NCBI RefSeq assembly: GCF_002242685.1
Contig: NZ_NBIM01000001.1
Coordinates: 744,001-808,000, forward strand
From: Oceanimonas doudoroffii
Lineage (GTDB): Bacteria; Pseudomonadota; Gammaproteobacteria; Enterobacterales; Aeromonadaceae
Length of the DNA stretch: 64,000 bases
Reading direction: 5' to 3'
Under the pieces are notes generated by a model that was given only the letters and a program-made list of their open reading frames with translations, made no database searches and was not told where the DNA came from. Below, piece by piece: positions 27,355-38,645 of the stretch (position 1 is the stretch's first letter; every line of letters begins with the position of its first letter). A program made the translations under genes and the position numbers.

Positions 27355-28637
27355 GCCCTGCTTTGCTTGGATTACTGTGCCTGGCCGGCATGCTGGTGAT
27401 GATCGCCCTGCGCTGCCCCATTGCCCTGGCCATGGCCCTGACCGGCCTGATTGGCTTTGGCCTGATCGTGGCCTTTGAGCCGGCCCTGGCCCTGCTGGAA
27501 GCCGGGCCTTTTGAAACCCTCAGCAATTACAGTTTCAGCCCCATCCCCATGTTTTTGCTGATGGGGGTGCTGGCCTCCAAGGCCCGCATGTCCCAAGAGC
27601 TGTTCAGCGCCGCCCGCTCCCTGTTTGGTGGCTGGCGCGGCGGCATGGCCATTGCCGCCGTGTCCGCCTGCGGCACCTTTTCCGCCATCTCCGGCTCCTC
27701 GGTGGCCACCGCCGCCAGCATGTCCCGGGTGGCGCTGCCGGAAATGCGCAAGCACGGCTATGCCGACTCCCTGGCTACCGGCACCCTGGCCGCCGGCGGC
27801 ACCCTGGGCATTATTATTCCGCCCAGCATCGCCCTGCTGCTGTATGCGCTGATCACCGAGCAATCGGTGGGTGACATGTTTATCGCCGGCCTGCTGCCCG
27901 GCCTGCTGGGCCTGGTGCTGTATTGCGCCACCATCGCCCTGCTGGTGTTCCGCTACCCCCATCTGGCCCAACCCGGCACCGCCACCGCCTGGAACCAGAA
28001 ACTGCAGGATATGCGCGGCTTTTTACCCTTTATGCTGGTGTTCGCGCTGATTATCGGTGGCATTTACAGCGGCCTGTTCACTCCCACCGAGGCCGCCGCC
28101 ATCGGTGCCGGCATCACCCTGATCATCGCCCTGGTACGTGGCATGCGCTGGCGCGGTCTGATGGAGGCGGTGTCGGAGACCCTGGCGCTGTCGGCGATGA
28201 TTTTCTTCATGATCGTCGGTGCCGAGATCTTTGGTTATTTTCTGTCGGTCTCCCGCCTGTCGTTTTTTCTGGTGGAGCTGGTGGCCGAATGGCAGCTGTC
28301 CCCCTATGCGGTGCTGTTTGCCGTGCTGCTGTTGTTCGTACTGCTCGGCTGCGTGATGGACAGCATCGCCATGCTGCTGCTGACGGTGCCGGTGGTGATG
28401 CCGCTGATCCTCAGTGCCGGCTTCGATCCAGTATGGTTCGGCATTGTGGCAGTGATCACCGTGGAGCTGGGACTGATGACACCACCGGTGGGTATGAACG
28501 TGTTCGTGATCAAGAGCGTCTCCCCCGAGGTGCCGATAGGCCAGATTTACAAAGGCGTCCTGCCCTTTGTGTTATCGGATCTGATGCGACTGCTGCTGCT
28601 TATTCTGTTTCCGGTGCTGGCCCTGGGCCTGCTCTGA
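27351..28637 (+). CDS. TRAP transporter large permease (DctM)
   Basis: 428-residue integral membrane protein, about twelve helices, with family segments FSPIPMFLLMGVLASKARMS, SGSSVATAASM, LAAGGTLGIIIPPSIALLLY and LGLMTPPVGMNVFVI. It forms the sodium-coupled elevator channel of the TRAP system with the two preceding products. Last gene of the TRAP operon, 57 bp before the outer-membrane protein gene. Confidence 0.95.
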   Translation: MSPALLGLLCLAGMLVMIALRCPIALAMALTGLIGFGLIVAFEPALALLEAGPFETLSNYSFSPIPMFLLMGVLASKARMSQELFSAARSLFGGWRGGMAIAAVSACGTFSAISGSSVATAASMSRVALPEMRKHGYADSLATGTLAAGGTLGIIIPPSIALLLYALITEQSVGDMFIAGLLPGLLGLVLYCATIALLVFRYPHLAQPGTATAWNQKLQDMRGFLPFMLVFALIIGGIYSGLFTPTEAAAIGAGITLIIALVRGMRWRGLMEAVSETLALSAMIFFMIVGAEIFGYFLSVSRLSFFLVELVAEWQLSPYAVLFAVLLLFVLLGCVMDSIAMLLLTVPVVMPLILSAGFDPVWFGIVAVITVELGLMTPPVGMNVFVIKSVSPEVPIGQIYKGVLPFVLSDLMRLLLLILFPVLALGLL

Positions 28638-28694
28638 TCATCATTCACCACCGGCGGGCCACCGCCCGCCGTGATTTAACCAAAGGACTGCTGT

Positions 28695-29600
28695 ATGACT
28701 TGTTTAACTGTCCGGACTGCCTTCAACCCTCGCCGGGCGCTGACCCTGGCCGCCAGTCTGCTACTGATCTCACCCGCTACCCTGGCGGTCACCGGCCACT
28801 ATGTGCCCGGTGTGGAAGGGATCAAGGGCTCTTCTGTGCCCCCCGCCGGCACCTATTACCGGGGCTATGGGGTACATTACGATATTGACCAGCTTAACGA
28901 CGACAACGGCGACGCCCTGCCTGGCAGCAACACCGGCTCGGTGACCGCGCTGGCCAACCGCTTTATTCATATCACCGGCAAGCAGTTTCTGAACGCCGAC
29001 TACGGCTTTGAAACCATAATTCCCGTCCAGCACACCTCCCTGGACTTTGAGCTGATCGGGGTCGACAGCAGCGAAACCGAAATAGGCGATATTTTTATCG
29101 GCCCTCTGATCCTGGGCTGGCACGGTCAGCAATGGGATGCGGTGTTCGCCTCCGGGGTCTGGTTCGATACCGGCAGCACCTCCGAGCCCGCTTCCGCCGG
29201 CAAGGGCTACAAGAGCACCATGATCACCCTGGGCGGCACCTTCTACCCGGACGCCGCCAAAACCTGGTCGTTCTCGGCATTGTCCCGCTACGAGATCAAC
29301 TTCGATGACGACAACGGCGTCGACCGGGGCGACAGCTTTCTGGTGGAGTGGGGCCTGGGCAAGCGCCTAAACAACGGCGTTGAGTTGGGACTGATTGGCT
29401 ACGATGGCTGGCAGCTGGACGAAAATACCGGTGGCGATGCCCTGCCGGGCAAGGTGGAAAAACACGCCCTGGGCCTGGAAGTGGGCTATTTCTGGCCGAG
29501 CCTGGGCTTTGGCATGACCGGCGCCTATCTCAATGAATATCGGGTAGACAATACCACCGAGGGTGATCTGTTCCGTATCGGCCTGACCAAGATCTTCTGA
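28695..29600 (+). CDS. Outer-membrane protein, Phenol_MetA_deg/SphA-like
   Basis: 301 residues with a signal peptide (about 1-32) and a mature part of alternating beta strands ending in the C-terminal Phe typical of outer-membrane barrels (IGLTKIF). The opening AVTGHYVPGVEGIKGSSVPP and repeated Gly-aromatic strands fit the family annotated as MetA-pathway of phenol degradation. It probably forms a channel for aromatic compounds across the outer membrane. It follows the TRAP operon and ends at a shared terminator with pobR. Confidence 0.82.
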   Translation: MTCLTVRTAFNPRRALTLAASLLLISPATLAVTGHYVPGVEGIKGSSVPPAGTYYRGYGVHYDIDQLNDDNGDALPGSNTGSVTALANRFIHITGKQFLNADYGFETIIPVQHTSLDFELIGVDSSETEIGDIFIGPLILGWHGQQWDAVFASGVWFDTGSTSEPASAGKGYKSTMITLGGTFYPDAAKTWSFSALSRYEINFDDDNGVDRGDSFLVEWGLGKRLNNGVELGLIGYDGWQLDENTGGDALPGKVEKHALGLEVGYFWPSLGFGMTGAYLNEYRVDNTTEGDLFRIGLTKIF

Positions 29601-29627
29601 CCCTCCCGAGCTGATATATTCTGCTTT

Positions 29628-29663
29628 CAGGGCCACTCCTTCAGCGGAGTGGCCCTGCTTTTT
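29628..29663. terminator. Terminator between outer-membrane protein gene and pobR
   Basis: 12-base perfect arms CAGGGCCACTCC / GGAGTGGCCCTG followed by CTTTTTCC on the plus strand. The right arm overlaps the last codons of the converging pobR gene. Confidence 0.9.
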
Positions 29664-30549
29664 CCTCGTCGGAAACGGAGTCGAACTGCGCGATGCCCGC
29701 CTGTCGAAAGGTGTTGGGCGAGGTCCCGGCCAGACGACGGAAAAAACGGGAAAAATAGGCTGGTTCACTGAACCCCAGCAGATCGGATACTTGGCTGACC
29801 GTCATGGCGGTGTAGAGCAAGCTGCGTTTGGCTTCAAGCAACAGCCGTTGATGGATAAACTGCAATGCACTCTGCCCGCCCAAACGACGGCAGAGGGTGT
29901 TGAGGTAAGTGACAGAAATCCCCAGCGTTTCGGCATACTTCTGCACCGGCCATTGCTGTGCGTAGTGCTCTTCCACCAGCCGGGAAAAGCGGAAAAATAT
30001 TTTGTGCTTTCTGGTAACAAGCTCTTCGCCATTGTCCCGCTCCAGACCCTTGCGCTGTAACCAGGTCAGCAACAGGTTAACCCAGGACGCCAGCGCCAAT
30101 TGCCGCCCGGGCAAATGATGATGGTATTCCCGGGCCAACCCTTCAAACAAGGAATGTAGCAAGACTGCGTCCTCTCCTGGCTCCATGCAAAGCGACACGC
30201 TGCCAAAGGCCAGGGGCATATTCAGTGACTGCTCAAACTGGCTGACCAGCGGCACCGCCAGGGTCAGTACGCCGCCGGTCACATCCGGAGAAAAGCGAAA
30301 GCCATGCACGCACAGGGGAGGAACCCATTGCAACGCCCCCTCTCTCATAACCCTGATATCACCTTCAATATTCAGCTCGACTTCCCCCTGGTGCACATAA
30401 AGCAACTGGTAGAGATCGCCGTGCCGGTGGGGTTTGATCTCCCAGTCATGCAAGCGGCTGCGCTGAGCAATCGACTCATAGTGCAGCATATCGGGGGCCG
30501 CCCAAGGGGCCTGTTCACCATACAGCTGGAAAATCGGGATCTCGCTCAC
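29641..30549 (-). CDS. pobR: AraC-family activator of pobA (PobR/PobC-like)
   Basis: 302-residue regulator with an N-terminal cupin effector domain (residues about 20-120, with HDWEIKPHRHGDLYQLLYV) and a C-terminal double HTH (about 190-290, ending SEPAYFSRFFRRLAGTSPNT). Divergent from pobA across 131 bp, the classic setting for an activator that responds to 4-hydroxybenzoate. The start is taken as GTG at 30549 (MSEIPIFQLYGEQ) because AAGAGGAGC lies just upstream; the frame remains open to 30642 without similarity. Confidence 0.88.
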   Translation of the reverse strand: MSEIPIFQLYGEQAPWAAPDMLHYESIAQRSRLHDWEIKPHRHGDLYQLLYVHQGEVELNIEGDIRVMREGALQWVPPLCVHGFRFSPDVTGGVLTLAVPLVSQFEQSLNMPLAFGSVSLCMEPGEDAVLLHSLFEGLAREYHHHLPGRQLALASWVNLLLTWLQRKGLERDNGEELVTRKHKIFFRFSRLVEEHYAQQWPVQKYAETLGISVTYLNTLCRRLGGQSALQFIHQRLLLEAKRSLLYTAMTVSQVSDLLGFSEPAYFSRFFRRLAGTSPNTFRQAGIAQFDSVSDEEKAGPLR

Positions 30550-30584
30550 AAGAGCTCCTCTTGTTTTAAAAAGTCCAATTATAA

Positions 30585-31865
<1,281 letters not shown>

Positions 31866-31877
31866 ATCACAGATGAA

Positions 31878-31912
31878 ATCGGCCAGAATGATAGGGGCAA
31901 GTTCTGGCCGAT
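31878..31912. repeat. Inverted repeat after pobA
   Basis: 11-base perfect arms ATCGGCCAGAA / TTCTGGCCGAT with a 13-base loop lie 12 bases after the pobA stop. There is no T-run, so it is a likely mRNA 3' hairpin or Rho-assisted end. Confidence 0.6.
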
Positions 31913-32019
31913 GACATCACAACCTATCGTAACCTGAGACGGTATTGATAAGGCACCAGGGTCATTTACCCTGTTGCATGATCTGAGAATAACTCTCGAC
32001 TATTTAGACGGAGGTAGCA

Positions 32020-32166
32020 ATGGGAATGGGTGGCATCAGTATATGGCAACTTATCATCGTGGCATTAATCCTAGTACTGTTATTTGGCTCAAAGAAAATG
32101 CGAAGTTTGGGGAGTGATCTGGGCAGTGCTATTCAAGGATTCAAGAAAAGCATGCAAGAAGATTAA
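32020..32166 (+). CDS. tatA: Stand-alone TatA/TatE-family translocase protein (48 aa)
   Basis: Short frame below common length filters: starts [18 protein letters not shown], continues [20 protein letters not shown] and ends [10 protein letters not shown]. The layout is that of TatA: one N-terminal membrane helix, the FGxKK hinge, then an amphipathic helix ([14 protein letters not shown]). The usual long charged tail is absent, so it resembles TatE or minimal TatA. GGAGG lies seven bases before the ATG. No tatB or tatC is near. It could assist export of the Tat substrates encoded here (PchX and the molybdopterin subunit), an inference from co-location only. Confidence 0.88.
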   Translation: MGMGGISIWQLIIVALILVLLFGSKKMRSLGSDLGSAIQGFKKSMQED

Positions 32167-32571
32167 AAACAACCCCCCCCTAAACAAAACAATAACAGCG
32201 CCATTCCTAGACATGATTACATAGTTATACAAGGAAGTATCAAAAAAGTAGGTTATAAACTTTTTGCAGCATCAGGCTTGTCGCGGGCAGTCTGAATAAT
32301 CTTGTATATTCGAAGTCACTCTCGGCAATACAGGGATGGTAAGATAGGTCTGAGCTCAGTCCTTTGGATGTAGAGTTGGTTTTGTTTGCCGACCGATCAG
32401 ATCACACAAATAAACTGAGCTCCCTTCCTCCTGTTAACCACTATTCGGAACAGCTATTTAAATATCGCCGGCCCACTTTTTCAGGCTGCAGCTGTGGCGA
32501 TACGGAATACCTTCAGCCAAATATGATTTGCCATCTTTTCCTTAATACTGGTCTGGCAAGCTCGTGCCAGT
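32167..32571. other. Gene-poor, lower-GC interval
   Basis: About 400 bases after tatA. A C-run and A-rich sequence at 32168-32190 could end the tatA transcript but form no clear hairpin. One 89-codon frame has no ribosome-binding site or recognisable motif. I see nothing else. Confidence 0.4.
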
Positions 32572-33467
32572 TTAACCCAAAGGTGGAACCGATGAAGCAA
32601 CCAGTGTGTCGTGAAGTGCCTGGGCGGCCATAGATAATTCGTGCTCCGTCTTGGTCAGAATACCGACCTGTCTTTCGATTACCGGATCATGCAACGGCAC
32701 ACAGCGCGCCCCTAGTTCGTGCATCTGCTCGATGCACAGTGCCGGTACCGCACTGACCCCGAGCCCAGCCCCTACCATACGACCTACTGTGGCCAAAACT
32801 GGTGGCTTTCAAAGGCAACCGGCAAGGTCAGTTTCCACTCCCGCAGATGCTGCTCCAGCATCAGACGTACCGCCGACGGCCGTTGCAACGAAATAAAGGG
32901 GTGCTCCAGCAACTGTTGCCAGCCAACGACCTGCAGCCTAGCCAGCACTGACTCAGCCGGTACCACGGCAACGAACCGATCCAGGTACAGGGGAGTAAAG
33001 TGCAGGCTGATGGATGGGGCGGGCTCAAAGGCAATCCCCAGTTCAACGTAGCAGTCCTGCACCATCTCAATGACCTGCTCGTTGATCACATCGTTTACAG
33101 TTACATTGATATCCGGATAACGGTTCCGGAAATCCCGCAACAGCGCAGGCAGCAGGTTGCCGGCAAAGGACGGCATGGCCGCTATGGCTACCCGCCCCTG
33201 ACGCAGGGTGAAACGCTGGCGCAGTTCATCCTGCACATTGTCCCACTCAGCCATCAGGCGCCGCGCCAATGGCAGCAATGCCTCCCCTTCAGGGGTCAGA
33301 CGCACATGTCGGGTGGTACGACTGAACAGCCGTCCCCCCAGGCTGTCTTCCAATGCCTTGATATTGAGGCTCAGTGCCGACTGGGACAGGTGTACCCGCT
33401 CACAGGCCTGGGCGAAATTCAGGGTTTGCGCTACCGCGATAAAGGCGCGAAGTTGCTTTGCCGTCAT
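32572..33467 (-). pseudogene. LysR-type regulator, frameshifted
   Basis: The N-terminal 220 or so residues (HTH: MTAKQLRAFIAVAQTLNFAQ then LSQSALSLNIKALE) read in one frame to AFESHQ and then hit a stop at 32784. The C-terminal part (ATVGRMVGAGLGVSAVPALC to LVASSVPPLG) continues in another frame. The break falls at TTTT around 32801-32804, where HQ-LATVGRMV would be restored by losing two Ts or gaining one base. It is divergent from scoA and so once likely controlled it. An assembly error in the homopolymer is possible. Confidence 0.85.
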
Positions 33468-33634
33468 GGAATCAATGAACTCCCTTTCGTTGGCGCCAGA
33501 GATAGCACTCTCACTCGCCAGTAGACTGTTTTAATAAACCAATCAATCAATGAAAAAAACAAACTTAACAAATTAATAACCTAACAAGATACTCTTTTAC
33601 ATCAGTCCGAAAGTACATAAAAAGAGGAAATGGT

Positions 33635-34333
33635 ATGGCAGGTTTCGATAAGCGAGTGGGCTCCTATGCAGAAGCCCTTGAAGGCCTTGAGAATGGCATG
33701 ACTCTTCTGGCCGGTGGATTTGGTTTGTGCGGTATCCCCGAAAACCTGATTGCCGAGATCAAACGCAAGGGGACCCGGGAGCTGACCGTGGTCTCCAACA
33801 ACTGCGGAATAGACGGCTTTGGTCTCGGTATCCTGTTGGAAGACCGGCAAGTCCGCAAAATGATCTCTTCCTACGTGGGAGAAAATGCACTGTTTGAGCA
33901 GCAACTGCTTAACGGTGAGCTGGAAGTGGAGCTGACGCCTCAGGGCACACTGGCCGAAAAGTTGCGCGCTGGCGGTGCCGGCATTCCCGCTTTCTATACC
34001 GCCACCGGTTACGGCACGCTGGTTGCCGAAGGCAAGGAAGTACGCGAGTTCAATGCTCGTCCCCACATTTTTGAGCAGGCCATTACCGGCGATTTTGCCA
34101 TCGTCAAGGGCTGGAAAGCCGATCATTTCGGCAACGTGGTCTACCGCCATACCGCACAGAACTTCAACCCCCTGGCCGCCACCGCCGGCAAAATCACCGT
34201 GGTCGAAGTCGAGGAAATTGTCGAGCCCGGCGAGCTGGAGCCAAGCCAGATCCATACCCCGGGTATCTATGTGGATCGCATTATCTGCGGCAAGTTCGAG
34301 AAGCGTATCGAAAAGCGAACCCTGCGTGGCTGA
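33635..34333 (+). CDS. scoA: 3-oxoacid CoA-transferase subunit A (ScoA type; possible PcaI role)
   Basis: 232-residue CoA-transferase alpha subunit with the CoA loop [13 protein letters not shown] (about residues 27-39). The start [17 protein letters not shown] and the run [16 protein letters not shown] are those of succinyl-CoA:acetoacetate transferases rather than the shorter-motif PcaI of Pseudomonas. It transfers CoA from succinyl-CoA to a 3-oxoacid, acetoacetate most likely. Since no other transferase is seen near the pca genes, action on beta-ketoadipate is possible. First of three co-directional genes. Confidence 0.88.
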   Translation: MAGFDKRVGSYAEALEGLENGMTLLAGGFGLCGIPENLIAEIKRKGTRELTVVSNNCGIDGFGLGILLEDRQVRKMISSYVGENALFEQQLLNGELEVELTPQGTLAEKLRAGGAGIPAFYTATGYGTLVAEGKEVREFNARPHIFEQAITGDFAIVKGWKADHFGNVVYRHTAQNFNPLAATAGKITVVEVEEIVEPGELEPSQIHTPGIYVDRIICGKFEKRIEKRTLRG

Positions 34334-34384
34334 GCCAGCAGGATGCCGGCATCTATCCATTGAATCAGTAAAAGAGGCAATAAC

Positions 34385-35047
34385 ATGGCACTTTCCCGCG
34401 AACAAATGGCCCAGCGTGTCGCCCGCGAATTGCAGGACGGCTTTTACGTCAATCTGGGCATCGGCATCCCCACCATGGTGGCCAACTATGTCCCTGAAGG
34501 CATGGAAGTCATGCTTCAGTCCGAAAACGGCCTGCTCGGCATGGGCGCCTTTCCTACCGAGGAAGAGTTGGACGCCGATATGATCAACGCCGGCAAACAA
34601 ACGGTCACCGCGCGCACTGGCGCTTCCATTTTTAACTCGGCTGAGTCTTTCGCCATGATCCGCGGCGGGCATGTTGATCTGACCGTGCTGGGTGCCTTTG
34701 AGGTGGACGTCAACGGCAACATTGCCTCCTGGATGATCCCGGGCAAGCTGATCAAGGGCATGGGCGGCGCCATGGATCTGGTGGCGGGTGCCGACAATAT
34801 CATCGTCACCATGACCCATGCGTCAAAAGGCGGAGAGTCCAAGCTGCTCCCTCACTGCACCCTGCCATTGACCGGCGCCGGCTGCATCAAGCGGGTACTC
34901 ACCGATCTCGCCTACCTGGAGATCGCCGATGGCGCTTTTATTCTGCGCGAGCGGGCACCGGGTGTCAGTGTGGAAGAGATCAAGACCAAAACCGCCGGCA
35001 AGCTGATCGTGCCCGACCATGTACCGGAAATGACCTTCGCTAACTAA
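34385..35047 (+). CDS. scoB: 3-oxoacid CoA-transferase subunit B
   Basis: 220-residue beta subunit. The catalytic Glu lies in the SENGLLGMG motif (about residues 42-50) that accepts CoA as a thioester. Starts 51 bp after scoA and ends 19 bp before atoB, so all three genes are one operon. Full length, MALSREQMAQRVARELQDG start typical. Confidence 0.92.
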   Translation: MALSREQMAQRVARELQDGFYVNLGIGIPTMVANYVPEGMEVMLQSENGLLGMGAFPTEEELDADMINAGKQTVTARTGASIFNSAESFAMIRGGHVDLTVLGAFEVDVNGNIASWMIPGKLIKGMGGAMDLVAGADNIIVTMTHASKGGESKLLPHCTLPLTGAGCIKRVLTDLAYLEIADGAFILRERAPGVSVEEIKTKTAGKLIVPDHVPEMTFAN

Positions 35048-35066
35048 CATGATCTAGGAGAGCATT

Positions 35067-36248
35067 ATGCAAGACGTTGTTATCGTTGCCGCCACCCGTA
35101 CGCCTATCGGCAGCTTTCAGGGGGCATTGGCCAACATTCCAGCCCATCGGTTGGGCGCCATTGTTATCCGTCATCTGCTGGAGCAGACCAGTGTAAATCC
35201 GACTGATGTGGATGAAATCATTCTCGGACAGGTACTGAGCGCCGGCGTCGGCCAGAACCCCGCTCGCCAGGCAGCCATTGCAGCTGGCCTGCCGGTCACT
35301 GTGCCGGCCATGACCTTGAACAAGGTCTGCGGATCCGGGCTCAAGGCACTGCAACTGGCCAGCCAGGCCATTCGTTGCGGTGATGCCGACATCGTGATCG
35401 CCGGCGGCCAGGAAAACATGAGCCTGGCCCCTTACGTGCTGCCCAAGGCCAGAACAGGCCTGCGTATGGGCCATGCCGAGCTGGTTGACAGCATGATCCA
35501 GGACGGCCTGTGGGATGCCTTTAACGACATTCACATGGGCATCACGGCCGAAAACCTGGTGGAGAAATACAGCATCAGCCGCGAGCAACAAGATGCCTTT
35601 GCCGCCGCCTCCCAGCAAAAGGCCATGGCCGCGATCGAAAGTGGCCGTTTCCGCCAGGAAATCTGTCCGGTGACCATCCCCCAGCGTAAGGGTGAGCCCC
35701 TGCTGTTTGATACCGATGAGCAGCCCCGCCCCGGTATTACTCCGGAATCTCTGGCCACGCTGCGGCCTGCCTTTCGCAAGGACGGCAGTGTTACCGCCGG
35801 CAATGCCTCCAGCCTGAATGACGGAGCCGCCGCCGTGCTGCTGATGAGCGCCAACCGGGCTCGGGCTATGGGCTTGCCGGTGCTGGCCCGAGTCAGTGCC
35901 TGTGCCAGCGCCGGTGTGGAGCCCACCATCATGGGCATAGGACCGGTGCCGGCTACCCGTCGCTGCTTGGAAAAAGCGGGCTGGCCCCTGGAGCAGTTAG
36001 ACTTGATTGAAGCCAACGAGGCTTTCGCCGCCCAGGCCCTGGCGGTAGGCAGAGAGCTGGGCTGGGATCCGGAGCGTGTCAATGTCAACGGCGGCGCCAT
36101 TGCCCTCGGTCATCCCATCGGGGCCTCGGGCTGCCGGGTGCTGGTCACCCTGGTACATGAGCTGGTACGGCGTAATGCCAGCCGAGGGCTGGCTACCCTG
36201 TGCATCGGCGGCGGCCAGGGCGTGGCCATGGCCATAGAGCGCCCCTGA
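35067..36248 (+). CDS. atoB: Acetyl-CoA C-acetyltransferase (AtoB type)
   Basis: 393-residue thiolase. Active-site Cys in [11 protein letters not shown] (about residue 89), His in [14 protein letters not shown] (about 349) and second Cys in CIGGGQGVA (about 379). It lacks the extra loop that marks beta-ketoadipyl-CoA thiolase PcaF and matches acetoacetyl-CoA thiolases in length, so the chain scoAB-atoB makes two acetyl-CoA from acetoacetate. Followed by a terminator. Confidence 0.93.
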   Translation: MQDVVIVAATRTPIGSFQGALANIPAHRLGAIVIRHLLEQTSVNPTDVDEIILGQVLSAGVGQNPARQAAIAAGLPVTVPAMTLNKVCGSGLKALQLASQAIRCGDADIVIAGGQENMSLAPYVLPKARTGLRMGHAELVDSMIQDGLWDAFNDIHMGITAENLVEKYSISREQQDAFAAASQQKAMAAIESGRFRQEICPVTIPQRKGEPLLFDTDEQPRPGITPESLATLRPAFRKDGSVTAGNASSLNDGAAAVLLMSANRARAMGLPVLARVSACASAGVEPTIMGIGPVPATRRCLEKAGWPLEQLDLIEANEAFAAQALAVGRELGWDPERVNVNGGAIALGHPIGASGCRVLVTLVHELVRRNASRGLATLCIGGGQGVAMAIERP

Positions 36249-36302
36249 GTCGTTACCACTCCGATATTTTTTATCATCCGGCCGCTCTTTTACACACACA
36301 AT

Positions 36303-36328
36303 AAGCCCCGCAACAAGGGGCTTTCTTG
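36303..36328 (+). terminator. Terminator of scoAB-atoB
   Basis: Stem AAGCCCC / GGGGCTT with loop GCAACAA, followed by TCTTGT, 55 bases after the atoB stop on the plus strand. Compact and probably effective. Confidence 0.8.
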
Positions 36329-36530
36329 TATGCAAGTGCTCATACCTTGCTGACTCCGGAAATACTTCAAGGGCTGTTCGCCCACACTACATCAGCAATG
36401 GGCCCACACTCGGCCCACTACCACTCTCACGATGCCAGTACCCATTGCTGCTCTCAGGTGCTGAGTCATACCAATCAGATTAAACCTTTGTTCAGACTGT
36501 CATCCTGACGAAAGTCGCCGCTGCCCCCCC

Positions 36531-36567
36531 AAAAAAAAGCATAACCTGATGCAACATCAGGTTATGC
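36531..36567 (-). terminator. Terminator of the BetT-type carrier gene
   Basis: Perfect 12-base stem CATAACCTGATG / CATCAGGTTATG (36540-36566) followed, on the minus strand, by eight T residues, 42 bases after the carrier stop. A textbook intrinsic terminator. Confidence 0.93.
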
Positions 36568-36608
36568 CTGTTCCTTTTTAGCCATTGAGGCGGATTAGGT
36601 ATTCTCAT

Positions 36609-38645
36609 TCACGCCATGTCAGGCAATCTTCCGTCCGGAACAATCGTATACCCGGGATCGTTATCATTGCTGGTCAAAGCCTGTATCTGGACAAAGTGCT
36701 CGAACTCGAACACCAGGTCATGCAGCACATCATCAAACTGATAACCGGCCAAGCAGCTGCCCTCTTTACCACCCGCCAGAAACACCCTCAATGCCACCTC
36801 CGTGGACCGAGTGTCCGACAATGGCTCATGACACAGAAACAGAGGTTGCGGCCTGATTTCGTAGACAAAATAAAGTTCATCGCGCCACTGCACTTTTAAT
36901 GTCAGACAAGCGCCATTCGAGTCAATATTCTGCTGCTCAACGGTTACCGTTTTGCCATTCTCCCTGAGCTCCTGAGCAAACATCTCTACCGCTGGGCGTA
37001 CCGTGTTATTCAGAAATCCGGTGATCTCAACCTTGCCCCCTCGTTTCAGTGTGGCATGCAGCCTCTGGCGCCAGTCCTCCCCAAAGGCCATCGCTTGCCT
37101 CTTCGGTATCACCTGCCCGTCCACTTCCCGTGCCAGCGCCTTGTATAACCCCGCGATACTGGCAAACAAGACCAAGGAAAACGGCAACGCCGCTATGACT
37201 ACCACACTTTGCAGAGCATTCAGGCCACCGGCCAGCAGCAGCACTATGGTAACGGCACCGATAATGGCCGCCCATAACGCACGCAGATAAGCTGGAGCAT
37301 CACTGTCGGCTCCCGGCAAGACCGAAGTGAAATTTGCCAGCACCAGTGCACCGGAGTCGGCCGACGTCACAAAGAAGAGCACTGCGAGTACCAGCACAAC
37401 CGCCGTGGTCAGCCCCACATAGGGATATTGCTCCAACAAGGTATAAATGGTGCTCTGTGGGCTGTTCAATGCCTGTTCGCCCAGCGCCTTCAGACCCTGG
37501 CTGGCAACCAGCTCAATGCCCGAATTTCCGAATACCGACATCCAGGCTATCATGAAACCAAGGGGGATCAGCAGGGCCCCAATGGCAAACTCTCGCAGGG
37601 TGCGCCCCTTTGAAATTCGCGCCAAAAACATGCCGATAAACGGGGTCCAGGCGATCCACCAAGACCAGAAGAACACCGTCCACCAGCCTTTCCATTGCTG
37701 AGCCTGCTCACCGGAAAGCGCGTAGGTATTAAAGCTTAGCGCCACAAAGTCTGTGACATAATCACCGATATTCAACACCAGCGTGTCCAGCAGCCCCAGA
37801 GTATTACCCTGATAAAGCACGAACAGCAATAATCCAGTGGCCAGCAGCATGTTGACTTCGGATAACCGGCGAATACCCTTGTCCACGCCGCTCATGGCAG
37901 AAAAGGCCGCGATAATGACCACGGCGATAATCAAGAAAACCTGATTCGTCAGGTTCTCGGGCAAGCCGAACATGATGCCTAGGCCATAGTTCAGCTGCAT
38001 GACGCCTATCCCGAGGCTGGTGGCGATACCGAAGACGGTGCCGATCACGGCGGCAATATCCACCAGGTAACCGATGGGTCCGTTGATACGCTTGCCGAGC
38101 AGTGGAAACAGCGTGCTGCGAATGGCCAGCGGCAGCTTGTGACGATAGCTGAAATAGGCCAGCGCCGCCCCCATCAGTGCATACATGGCCCAACCGGTCA
38201 GCCCCCAGTGGAAGAAGGTCTGGGGCACGGCGTGGCGTATAGCCTCTCGGCTTTCAGGCGCAAGTTCGGGGGGAAGCAGGTAATGCGACAAGGGTTCGGC
38301 GACACTGAAAAACAGCACGTCAATCCCGATGCCGGCGGCAAACAGCATGGCGGCCCAGGAGATCAATGAAAATTCGGGCCTGGCGTCATCGGTACCCAGA
38401 CGCACCTTGCCGAAGCGAGACAGGCTGATATACAGAATAAACACCAGATAGGCCACGGTGGCCAGCATGTAATACCAGCCGAAGGTATGGTTGACCCAGG
38501 CCAGCCCTTCACTGAACACCTGCGCGGCCTGGTCGGTATATAAAATGGCGTATAGAAGAAAAAAGACTACACCGGACAATGAACCGTAGAAGATAGTCGA
38601 ATTGATATGGAACCCACCCACTTCCCGGGGTTTAACATCTGTCAT
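36609..38645 (-). CDS. BCCT-family choline/betaine/carnitine transporter, BetT-like
   Basis: 678-residue carrier with twelve membrane helices and a cytosolic C-terminal domain of about 170 residues, as in osmosensing BetT. Motif AAGIGIDVLFFSVAEP (about residues 92-107) is that of choline carriers, and the tryptophan-rich helix WTVFFWSWWIAWTPFIGMFL is present. Start at 38645 (MTDVKPREVGG), chosen over an upstream ATG for its AAGGATGG site. Own terminators on both sides make it a single-gene unit beside the carnitine operon. Choline or carnitine are both plausible substrates. Confidence 0.92.
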   Translation of the reverse strand: MTDVKPREVGGFHINSTIFYGSLSGVVFFLLYAILYTDQAAQVFSEGLAWVNHTFGWYYMLATVAYLVFILYISLSRFGKVRLGTDDARPEFSLISWAAMLFAAGIGIDVLFFSVAEPLSHYLLPPELAPESREAIRHAVPQTFFHWGLTGWAMYALMGAALAYFSYRHKLPLAIRSTLFPLLGKRINGPIGYLVDIAAVIGTVFGIATSLGIGVMQLNYGLGIMFGLPENLTNQVFLIIAVVIIAAFSAMSGVDKGIRRLSEVNMLLATGLLLFVLYQGNTLGLLDTLVLNIGDYVTDFVALSFNTYALSGEQAQQWKGWWTVFFWSWWIAWTPFIGMFLARISKGRTLREFAIGALLIPLGFMIAWMSVFGNSGIELVASQGLKALGEQALNSPQSTIYTLLEQYPYVGLTTAVVLVLAVLFFVTSADSGALVLANFTSVLPGADSDAPAYLRALWAAIIGAVTIVLLLAGGLNALQSVVVIAALPFSLVLFASIAGLYKALAREVDGQVIPKRQAMAFGEDWRQRLHATLKRGGKVEITGFLNNTVRPAVEMFAQELRENGKTVTVEQQNIDSNGACLTLKVQWRDELYFVYEIRPQPLFLCHEPLSDTRSTEVALRVFLAGGKEGSCLAGYQFDDVLHDLVFEFEHFVQIQALTSNDNDPGYTIVPDGRLPDMA

